A stretch of DNA of 9,623 nucleotides from positions 1 through 9,623 of the forward strand of contig CAMLYR010000054.1 in the NCBI GenBank assembly GCA_946491915.1, given 5' to 3'. Shown here in pieces: positions 1 to 6,076 of this stretch. Each line of letters starts with the position of its first letter. Within the stretch, counting starts at the first letter, position 1. The position numbers and the translations under genes were made by a program. Source of the stretch: an uncultured Clostridium sp. (GTDB lineage: Bacteria; Bacillota_A; Clostridia; TANB77; CAG-508). The notes under the pieces were generated by a model. It had not been told where the DNA came from. It made no database searches and saw nothing but the letters and a program-made list of their open reading frames with translations.

Positions 1-14
1 AACATCAGTAAATT

Positions 15-1352
15 TTATTTGAATTTCAAGAATGCATTATAATGCATCCCTAATCCAGTTTTACTGAAATACTCTTCCATTTCTTTTTTAAGCTTAATTA
101 TTTTTTTGGCATTTTGATTTTTAAAAATGCGATAATATATAAAAAGCATTTCAAAATCCACTTTCTTTTTTAATTGTTGTATCAAAATTTTCAAATGATA
201 CTCCCTTAAAGTTTCTGACATTTGTGGAAGTTTTGCCAGTGGTTGATCAGGATTATTGCCATAAAATACACAATATATTTGATTTGGTTTGGCTTCAACA
301 ATTAAATCTGCCAAACTATATATATCTGTTATTTCTTCTGTTGGCAAACCAATCATGACATTTGAGTGTATATCAGTTTCAGGATGAAATTTTTGTATTG
401 CATGATAAATCTGTATCGCCCGTTCATTAGTATGCTTTTTTCCGATTAAATCTAACAGTCTATCAGAACCAGTCTCCAAATGCAATCTTATGAATTGAAT
501 CTTTTTCAATCTACATAAGGCATCTAATATATTTGGAGTTATTTCACCAATTGTCATTCCAATTGGAAAACTAATGGACTCTACCTCATCATAACTGTTG
601 ATTAAATCCAAAAGCTCATCCAGTTTTGGCTCTCCATAAATATCCATTCCATACTCAGTAAGATTTTCTGCTCTCAAACTGATATATTTCATTTTTGTAG
701 GATCTTCTTTTTTTATAAAATCCAAATTTTCCTTTATTATTTCTAAAGGAATGCTTTCGAATTTTATATTCATATAATTTCGTCTACAAAATCCACATTT
801 TTGTAGACATCCATCAACAGGCCATATCGCTAAATGTCCCATAGTATCATCATACACAAAATACCTTTCTTTAATATCAAGATCAAATCTTTTAGCCAAT
901 TTTGCTACAAAGTGATCTCCCCAAAATGTAATATTTTTTATTTCCCCATTTAGTTTTTTTTGGGCATTTGCTGATTTACCAAGAACAATTATCTCTGCAC
1001 CTTTTTTACGATACTTGTCAACGAGCCTAAGCTCTTTAAGAACAAATTCAGATGCATCTTGTATCCTTGCATAAGGATGCATGTATAAAATATAATCTGC
1101 ATCACAAAGCGGAACAGAATTTTCCGCAATAGGTAGCATCCCTGAAAAAGCAACTCTTTGTTCTCTGTAGCATTCCAAAGATAAATATCTTAACACAAAA
1201 TATGCATTTATCTTATATTTAAACTCCTTGTTCTCCTTACTACTACCTGCGTTCCACGGCTTGCTTGCTTTATTCCACTGATGTGCTAAAATATTCCACC
1301 GCTTTATCTCTTCTGATATGTTCATTTGCTTTAAGTTTGTTAAATCATTCAT
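15..1352 (-). CDS. MiaB/RimO-like radical SAM protein lacking auxiliary cluster and TRAM domain
   Basis: A 445-aa radical SAM enzyme. The cluster motif C182-x3-C186-x2-C189 is followed by features lining up with the methylthiotransferase (MiaB/RimO) core: an LRAENLTEYG segment (226-235) where MiaB has its GQN..YG stretch, HLETGSDRLL (291-300) for the usual QSGS motif, and MIGLPTEE (333-340) for the VGFPGET motif. Residues about 80-150 resemble the N-terminal UPF0004 domain, but MHP (91-93) stands where NTC is expected and LGK (124-126) where the GC is expected, so the second [4Fe-4S] cluster ligands seem lost. The C-terminus (about 395-445) is Lys-rich and not TRAM-like. The start is supported by AGGAG about 8 nt upstream. 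Three WN pairs at 19, 26 and 33 precede the core. Family membership is well supported; substrate and reaction are unknown, and a tRNA or ribosomal S12 role is doubtful. Its own promoter separates it from the pyr operon. Confidence 0.88.
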   Translation of the reverse strand: MNDLTNLKQMNISEEIKRWNILAHQWNKASKPWNAGSSKENKEFKYKINAYFVLRYLSLECYREQRVAFSGMLPIAENSVPLCDADYILYMHPYARIQDASEFVLKELRLVDKYRKKGAEIIVLGKSANAQKKLNGEIKNITFWGDHFVAKLAKRFDLDIKERYFVYDDTMGHLAIWPVDGCLQKCGFCRRNYMNIKFESIPLEIIKENLDFIKKEDPTKMKYISLRAENLTEYGMDIYGEPKLDELLDLINSYDEVESISFPIGMTIGEITPNILDALCRLKKIQFIRLHLETGSDRLLDLIGKKHTNERAIQIYHAIQKFHPETDIHSNVMIGLPTEEITDIYSLADLIVEAKPNQIYCVFYGNNPDQPLAKLPQMSETLREYHLKILIQQLKKKVDFEMLFIYYRIFKNQNAKKIIKLKKEMEEYFSKTGLGMHYNAFLKFK

Positions 1353-1397
1353 TAAAATTCTCCTCTCTTCTTTTACTAATGTTTAAAATCTCTTTTT

Positions 1398-1415
1398 AAT
1401 TCACTATAGTGAATT
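1398..1415. promoter_or_regulatory. 18-bp perfect palindrome, putative operator
   Basis: AATTCACTATAGTGAATT is a perfect two-fold symmetric 18-mer in the leader of the radical SAM gene, about 40 nt downstream of its -10 box and 45 bp before its ATG. Its size and symmetry fit a dimeric repressor site acting as a roadblock. Having no loop-sized spacer, it is less likely to act as an RNA hairpin. The regulator is not identified. Confidence 0.5.
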
Positions 1416-1453
1416 TTAACTGCCTGCCTTTTATAGGGCATAAACACTTTGTT

Positions 1454-1482
1454 ATTATATATTACTTTATGTAAATTGTAAA
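1454..1482 (-). promoter_or_regulatory. Promoter of the radical SAM gene
   Basis: A TTTACA -35 hexamer (1482-1477) and a perfect TATAAT -10 (1459-1454) are separated by 17 bp. A transcript would start near 1447, giving a leader of about 95 nt before the ATG at 1352. The -35 overlaps the right arm of an AAAGTTT/AAACTTT inverted repeat (1505-1499 and 1486-1480), which could be an operator or a weak hairpin. This is a prediction from consensus and spacing only. Confidence 0.7.
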
Positions 1483-1545
1483 GTTTTTCTTCATTTTGAA
1501 ACTTTGTAAAATCTGAGAGGTCTATTAATTATTATATAATATCTT

Positions 1546-2454
1546 CTAATTCATTTCCACTTTTCCAATAATATCATTGACATCTTCTATATTACATTTT
1601 CTCATATACTCTTCAATTCCTTCAACAACTTTCACACTTGTATATGGATCTATAAAGTTTCCAGCACCGATTGAAACAGTTGTTGCACCTGCTAGCATAA
1701 ATTCGATAGCATCTTCTCCTGATACAATTCCTCCTAATCCCATAATTGGAATATTGACTGCTTGTGCTACTTGATATACCATTCTAACAGCTACTGGTCT
1801 AATGGCTGGTCCTGATAATCCGCCTGTATTATTAGCAAGTACTGGTTTTCTTTTATAAATATCAATTTTCATTGCTAACAATGTATTGATTAAAGAAACC
1901 GCATCTGCTCCACCGTCTTCTACTCCTTTTGCTATTCCAGCGATATCTGTTACATTTGGTGTTAATTTTACAATTAATGGTTTATCTAATACTTTTCTTA
2001 CTTCACTTGTTACTTTCTTAACACCTTCATAAGTATTTCCAAACGCCATACAACCTTCTTTTACATTTGGACAAGATAAGTTTAATTCTACGCCATCAAT
2101 ATCTAAATTATTTAATATCTTACATAATTCTACATATTCATCAATAGAACTTCCACATGCATTGACAATGATTTTTGTATCAAACTTTCTTAAGAAAGGT
2201 AAATCATTATTGGCAAAATATTCTACACCCGGATTTTGAAGTCCTATACTATTTAACATTCCACTTGGTGTTTCACACACCCTTGATGGTTTGTTTCCAC
2301 TCTTTGGTTTTAATGATGTCCCTTTAGTAATCACAGCACCTAATTTTCCCAAATCGAAAAAGTCAGCATATTCTCTTCCATAACCAAATGTACCAGATGC
2401 AACAGTTACTGGATTTTTCATTTCGATTCCTGCAAAATTTACTTTCGTATTCAT
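1546..2454 (-). CDS. pyrD: Dihydroorotate dehydrogenase class 1B, catalytic subunit
   Basis: FMN-binding TIM barrel of 302 aa, normal for the class. It oxidises dihydroorotate to orotate, the fourth step of UMP synthesis, and passes electrons to PyrK, which reduces NAD+. Visible motifs are ASGTFGYG (19-26) near the FMN site, the substrate loop around NSIGLQNPG (68-76), NLSCPNV (125-131) with catalytic-base Cys128 typical of class 1 enzymes, VKLTPN (162-167), NNTGGLSGP (208-216) and the phosphate-binding GLGGI (239-243). The ATG follows directly on the stop of the upstream phospholipase-like gene (TAA-ATG), so translation is probably coupled, with a GGAGGG Shine-Dalgarno inside that gene's end. 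It is the last gene of the pyr operon. Unusually, its partner pyrK is not adjacent but one gene upstream. No clear GC-rich terminator follows. Confidence 0.96.
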   Translation of the reverse strand: MNTKVNFAGIEMKNPVTVASGTFGYGREYADFFDLGKLGAVITKGTSLKPKSGNKPSRVCETPSGMLNSIGLQNPGVEYFANNDLPFLRKFDTKIIVNACGSSIDEYVELCKILNNLDIDGVELNLSCPNVKEGCMAFGNTYEGVKKVTSEVRKVLDKPLIVKLTPNVTDIAGIAKGVEDGGADAVSLINTLLAMKIDIYKRKPVLANNTGGLSGPAIRPVAVRMVYQVAQAVNIPIMGLGGIVSGEDAIEFMLAGATTVSIGAGNFIDPYTSVKVVEGIEEYMRKCNIEDVNDIIGKVEMN

Positions 2455-3012
2455 TTATTCCATTCCCTCCATTCTTTTTTGTTTTATCATTTCTACCTGC
2501 TGTTCTAAATTTATATTCGACATTTCTTCAATAAATTGTATCATTTTTTCTAGTTTTAAATATTTAGGCTCATTTTCTATTTGACTCATATAGTTTTTTA
2601 TTTTTTCCATAACTTCTACATGATATCTTTTTATTATTTCTGTATTCAAACAATCATAATCAGTATGAAATGTATCATGATTTTTCTTTGCTTGTTTTGC
2701 TTCTTCTCTAAAATAAATTCTATCAAAATAATCATCTGTTAGCAGATGGATAAAATATCCTTTCCAATACTCTCTGCTTAAATCTACTTTTTCATCTTGC
2801 AAAAATGCATCTAAATGAATTTCTTGATTGTCTTTTGTCCAGTCTCCCCAAATTCCATAATGTGTTTGGCTCTTGCTAATGTTTTTATTTTCTATTGGGA
2901 TATAATCTGGTGCAATAGCCCCTTCTATAAATTCATCCATATTTTTTATTTCTTTTTCATGTTTTTTTGCATATTCTTTTGCTATTGCAATATGTATTGT
3001 AAATCCTGGCAT
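2455..3012 (-). CDS. Zinc-dependent phospholipase C-like protein
   Basis: A 185-aa protein that looks like the bacterial Zn_dep_PLPC group (phospholipase C/nuclease P1-type all-helical metal fold). The likely metal-site residues are in the usual order: H7 in the first helix (TIHIAIAKEY), D36 in GAIAPDY (31-37), H51, H89 and D93-D94 in GYFIHLLTDDYF (85-96), and H112/H116 in a later HTDYD segment. No signal peptide is visible, so it should be cytoplasmic. The start is supported by an AGAGGAA ribosome binding site. It sits inside the pyr operon between pyrK and pyrD, and its stop codon abuts pyrD's start. Members of this group in Clostridia are mostly uncharacterised. The fold is likely; phospholipase activity is not shown, and a link to pyrimidines is unknown. 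Confidence 0.75.
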   Translation of the reverse strand: MPGFTIHIAIAKEYAKKHEKEIKNMDEFIEGAIAPDYIPIENKNISKSQTHYGIWGDWTKDNQEIHLDAFLQDEKVDLSREYWKGYFIHLLTDDYFDRIYFREEAKQAKKNHDTFHTDYDCLNTEIIKRYHVEVMEKIKNYMSQIENEPKYLKLEKMIQFIEEMSNINLEQQVEMIKQKRMEGME

Positions 3013-3095
3013 TCTATTTTTTCCTCTTTCTCTTATTTCTTGAATTTAATTTTGAGTCAAAGCTAAATCCTTTACTTTTATACCATTTTTTCGAA

Positions 3096-3887
3096 TTAAA
3101 TCTCTACATCTCTTGCGTTAAATACTGGTCCACCTTTACAAACATGGAAATATTCTGGTGCATCTTTTGGACTTTTAGCTGTTTTTACTGCGCATCCTAA
3201 ACATACGCCTAATCCACATCCCATTTTTTCTTCTAATGATATTTGACATTCAATATTATTTTCATTTGCATATTTTTGAACTGCTTTTAACATTGGAAGT
3301 GGTCCACAAGCATAGATACAATCATAATGCTCTTTTTTCATATCTTCCATTAAATAGTCTATGGCAAATCCTTTATTTTTATAGCTTCCATCATCTGTTG
3401 TAATGACTAAACTATCTGTTACTTCTTCAAATTCTTTTTCTAACATAACAAAATCTTGATTTCTAAATCCTAAATAGCAATGTACTTCCTTTTTCTCAGC
3501 TTTTGCTTCTTTAGAAAGTTCATATAATGGGAATATTCCGATTCCTCCACCAATCACTGCTAATTTGTTAAATTTATCTGTTTTAAATGTTCCATATCCT
3601 AATGGTCCTATAATATCTATTTTGTCTCCCACTTCTTTTCTAGACAATATTTCTGTTCCTTTTCCTTTTACTTGGAAAATAAATTCTAGAATTCCATTTT
3701 TTCTATCTAGATTGTAAATACTAATTGGTCTTCTTAAAAATGGTTCTACTTGATCAGTTACTCTGATTTCAATAAAATTTCCTGGTTTTGCATCTTCTAC
3801 GATTTCACTTGCTTTTACACTAAACTTGTAAATACCTTTAATGACTTCTTCTTTTTCTACCAATTTTGCTAATACTTGCTTTGGCAT
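3096..3887 (-). CDS. pyrK: Dihydroorotate dehydrogenase class 1B, electron transfer subunit
   Basis: A 263-aa FAD and [2Fe-2S] protein that takes electrons from PyrD and reduces NAD+. The N-terminal FAD domain carries RRPISIY (52-58), the nucleotide-binding domain has VIGGGIGIFPLYEL (111-124) and YACGPLPML (192-200), and the C-terminal cluster ligands are C224-x4-C229-x2-C232-x17-C250. The reading frame extends 7 codons further to an ATG at 3908, but those codons are the AAGAAGAGGAGG purine run itself. The perfect Shine-Dalgarno AGGAGGG lies 5-6 nt before the ATG at 3887, so that is the true start. The gene lies 82 bp after pyrF. It is separated from its partner pyrD by the phospholipase-like gene. 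Confidence 0.95.
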   Translation of the reverse strand: MPKQVLAKLVEKEEVIKGIYKFSVKASEIVEDAKPGNFIEIRVTDQVEPFLRRPISIYNLDRKNGILEFIFQVKGKGTEILSRKEVGDKIDIIGPLGYGTFKTDKFNKLAVIGGGIGIFPLYELSKEAKAEKKEVHCYLGFRNQDFVMLEKEFEEVTDSLVITTDDGSYKNKGFAIDYLMEDMKKEHYDCIYACGPLPMLKAVQKYANENNIECQISLEEKMGCGLGVCLGCAVKTAKSPKDAPEYFHVCKGGPVFNARDVEI

Positions 3888-3904
3888 ATTATCCCTCCTC
3901 TTCT

Positions 3905-3964
3905 TCATAATGCTTTTCCTGGTTTCATATTTTTCACTTCTTCCTGTGATACTGCTTGTATCAT
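3905..3964 (-). other. Possible 19-codon ORF between pyrF and pyrK
   Basis: ATG at 3964 opens MIQAVSQEEVKNMKPGKAL, ending in a TGA that overlaps the out-of-use upstream ATG of pyrK. Only a weak AAAGAG precedes the start. It occupies the 82-bp pyrF-pyrK gap and could be a remnant, a coupling peptide or chance. Confidence 0.2.
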
Positions 3965-3969
3965 CTCTT

Positions 3970-4896
3970 TTATTTGATTGCTTGATTTAATTCATCTCTC
4001 ATTCTAATCGCTTCTGCTCTTGTTGCTTTTGCAAAATCCTCTTCTGTGTACTTATCTTTCCATAAATCCGATTTGTATGCACACATTAATCCTCTAGAAC
4101 TGTTAACAATTCCACCAATTCCATTTTCATCAAATCCTAAAGCAATATCTTCTGCTTTTCCTCCTTGTGCTCCATAACCTGGTATTAAGAAAAAGGTATG
4201 TGATGCTATTTTTCTTAAATCTTGTAATTGTTTTGGATATGTTGCTCCTACCACAGTTGAAATACTACTATATCCATATTTCCCTATTAAATCTTTTCCC
4301 CATTCTTCCACAAGTTTTGCAACTTTTGTGTATACTTCTTCTCCTGTTTCTAGTTTCAAGTCTTGCAATTCTCCAGAAGATGGATTTGATGTTTTGTCAA
4401 GGATAAATACACCTTTTCCATATTTTTGTGCATCTTCTATAAATGGTTTCACTCCATCAATTCCTAAATATGGATTTACTGTTACAAAATCTACATCATA
4501 AATGCTTTCCTCTTTTTCTCCTAGCTTTGTCTTTCCTAAGAAAGCACTTGAATACGCTTTTGCCGTACTTCCAATATCTCCTCTTTTAATATCTGCTATG
4601 ACTATCATACCTTTTTCTTTTGCATATTTACAAGTTTCTTCAAAAGCTTTCATTCCTTCTAATCCATACATTTCATAAAAGGCAATTTGTGGTTTTACAG
4701 CTGGTATAATGTCATATGTTGCGTCAATTAATGCTTTATTGAATTCTACAATTGCTTTTGCTACTCCTTCTAAATTTTCTTCATATTTATTTCTAATACA
4801 TTCTGGTATCATTTCATATCTAGGATCCAATCCCATAACAGTTGGGTTATTGGTTTCTTTGATTTTATCAATTAATTTGTCCATCATATTTTTCAT
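3970..4896 (-). CDS. pyrF: Orotidine 5'-phosphate decarboxylase, long (type 2) form
   Basis: Decarboxylates OMP to UMP, the last step of de novo UMP synthesis. At 308 aa this is the longer subfamily (about 270-310 aa) rather than the roughly 235-aa Bacillus PyrF. Motifs are MGLDPR (21-26), AVKPQIAFYE (66-75) with the substrate-contacting Lys, and the catalytic ADIKRGDIGSTA (101-112) containing the D-x-K-x-x-D signature (D102, K104, D107). A later IPGYGAQGG segment and the VNSSRG loop provide the phosphate-binding end of the TIM barrel. The ATG overlaps the preceding kinase stop by 4 nt (ATGA), so it is probably translationally coupled. ATGs at codons 4 and 5 are alternative starts. The local Shine-Dalgarno (AAAGGGGG, about 14 nt upstream) is weakly placed. 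Confidence 0.96.
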   Translation of the reverse strand: MKNMMDKLIDKIKETNNPTVMGLDPRYEMIPECIRNKYEENLEGVAKAIVEFNKALIDATYDIIPAVKPQIAFYEMYGLEGMKAFEETCKYAKEKGMIVIADIKRGDIGSTAKAYSSAFLGKTKLGEKEESIYDVDFVTVNPYLGIDGVKPFIEDAQKYGKGVFILDKTSNPSSGELQDLKLETGEEVYTKVAKLVEEWGKDLIGKYGYSSISTVVGATYPKQLQDLRKIASHTFFLIPGYGAQGGKAEDIALGFDENGIGGIVNSSRGLMCAYKSDLWKDKYTEEDFAKATRAEAIRMRDELNQAIK

Positions 4897-5582
4897 CTTA
4901 AAAATTCTGCCCCCTTTATTTTTGGTGTTTGTTCTTTTGAAGCTACTCTAATTTTTTCTAATTTTATAACTTTGTTTTCTCTCAACATCTTTTCTCTTTT
5001 CGACAGCATGTTTTCTAAATATACTTCTCTAGCTTTCTTTCTTAATGTCTCTTCATCACTATCATTTTTGATTTTTATTATCCTTTTATCATCTTTTATT
5101 TCTTTATAATTTCCTGTAAAATGTGCCATATCATATGCAACAATCTCCTCTTTTGATATTTCATCTCTTTGTTGCAATGATTTTTTTCTATCTACATAAG
5201 TTCTTTCTACTAAATAAATTTGTTTAAAATCTTTATATATTTTATGATATTTAATAAATATATCATCGATTATGACAATTCTCTTCCCTTGTAATTCTTT
5301 TAGTTTTCTGTTTAAAGCTGGTTCAATCAATTTTGCTCTAAATTTTGAAAACATGAAAAATATAGGTTTTGTCTTATATATATAATTTTTCAATTTGGAA
5401 TCAACTTTCGTTTTTTCCCCATTTTTATCTTCTTTCATTAAAAATTTAAAATATTTTAATTTGATATCTCTTAACAAATCATCTATATGTATTACTTCTA
5501 TATCTTTACTATTTTCCTTTAAATAATTAGAAAATGTTGTCTTTCCTGCACCTGACTTTCCTGTTACACCTACTAAATTCAT
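4893..5582 (-). CDS. P-loop kinase related to dephospho-CoA kinase
   Basis: A 229-aa P-loop NTPase. The Walker A GKSGAGKT (8-15) follows an N-terminal strand, IHIDDLLRD (32-40) stands where CoaE has its substrate-binding IDAD, IVIIDD (102-107) fits the second core strand, and LQQRD (136-140) fits the CoaE lid region, followed by SKEE and a late DEETL helix. CoaE is usually about 200 aa. This protein has an inserted Lys-rich segment (about 45-80) and a basic extension after 185 (KREKMLRENKVIKLEK). It could be a true CoaE, a divergent paralogue or another small-molecule kinase; a second coaE elsewhere in the genome would favour divergence. It starts 6 bp after the restored stop of the Spx-like gene, with GGGAGG inside that gene's end, and overlaps pyrF by 4 nt. 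Confidence 0.72.
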   Translation of the reverse strand: MNLVGVTGKSGAGKTTFSNYLKENSKDIEVIHIDDLLRDIKLKYFKFLMKEDKNGEKTKVDSKLKNYIYKTKPIFFMFSKFRAKLIEPALNRKLKELQGKRIVIIDDIFIKYHKIYKDFKQIYLVERTYVDRKKSLQQRDEISKEEIVAYDMAHFTGNYKEIKDDKRIIKIKNDSDEETLRKKAREVYLENMLSKREKMLRENKVIKLEKIRVASKEQTPKIKGAEFLR

Positions 5583-5588
5583 TTTAAG

Positions 5589-5943
5589 TTATATTAATTC
5601 CTCCCATTCTTTTTCCTTAAAGCCTATATATATTTTTTCCTTTGTTATAAGTAATGGTCTTTTAATTAACATACCATCAGATGCTAATAATGTTATCTTT
5701 TCTTTATCTGACATGGTTGGTAACTTTTCTTTTAAATGTAATTCTTTATACTTTAATCCGACTTGTATTAAAAAATTTCTTTATTTCATATCCACTTTTT
5801 TGTATCCATGATTCTAATTCTTTTTCTGTTGGTGTTTCTAAAACAATATTTCTATCTTGAAATGAAATACTATTTTTTTCTAACCATTGTTTTGCTTTTT
5901 TGCAAGTTGAACATTTTGGATATTGAATAAATATTGTTTCCAA
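5589..5943 (-). pseudogene. Spx/ArsC-family thioredoxin-fold protein, frameshifted
   Basis: The first frame gives METIFIQYPKCSTCKKAKQW onward with a CxxC redox motif (C11-x2-C14), typical of the Spx/MgsR/YffB arsenate-reductase-like family, and stops after 65 codons (TAA at 5748-5746). Dropping one base at about 5760 (the extra C after AAT-ACA-AGT) restores the family's NTSG motif and 56 further codons to a TAA at 5589, including the conserved LPTMS and KRPLLI stretches. The joined product is 117 aa, the family's normal length. The second half has no internal stop, so the lesion is very recent, a sequencing error, or a recoding site. The start is TTG (5943-5941) with AAGGAGA 8 nt upstream. 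An intact product would be a redox-active RNA-polymerase-binding regulator or a glutaredoxin-like reductase; I cannot decide which. Confidence 0.85.
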
Positions 5944-6005
5944 GGCTCTCTCTCCTTTTTTATATCAAATACAAATTAAATCTTCCCAATAGGTCTATCC
6001 CTTTT

Positions 6006-6069
6006 GTTTCGTTTTGGAACATTAGGGACGGGTTAAATCGTTTCAAAATGGAACGATTTGGCACGTCCC
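6006..6069. repeat. REP-like palindromic element between pyrC and the Spx-like gene
   Basis: On the plus strand GGGACG (6025-6030) and CGTCCC (6064-6069) enclose AAATCGTTTCA (6034-6044) and TGGAACGATTT (6048-6058). This forms a nearly continuous 21-bp stem around a 3-nt loop, with a single G-A mismatch and a few G-U pairs. A smaller GTTTC-n5-GGAAC hairpin (6006-6020) lies beside it. GGCACGTCCCC-type ends are typical of dispersed REP-like repeats in low-GC bacteria that are linked to Y1 (REP-associated) transposases. No transposase is present here. The pairing is more complete on the plus strand than in the operon transcript (C-A mismatch). No T-run follows on the minus strand, so it is not a standard terminator. 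Confidence 0.65.
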
Positions 6070-6076
6070 CAACGTT

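Noticed and set aside
1376..1441. 21-codon ORF in the radical SAM leader (MPYKRQAVKIHYSELKRDFKH) as a peptide precursor
   Set aside because: It has no Shine-Dalgarno, starts about 6 nt from the predicted transcript start and spans the palindrome, so it is most likely a chance frame.
3040..3095. A frame running past the pyrK stop (reading DLIRKNGIKVKDLALTQN) as a lost pyrK C-terminus
   Set aside because: PyrK already ends normally after its fourth cluster cysteine and a VFNARDVEI tail typical of the family, so no extension is needed.
6025..6069. The pyrC-distal hairpin as an intrinsic terminator
   Set aside because: On the transcribed (minus) strand no T-run follows the stem, and the operon continues with well-positioned ribosome binding sites.
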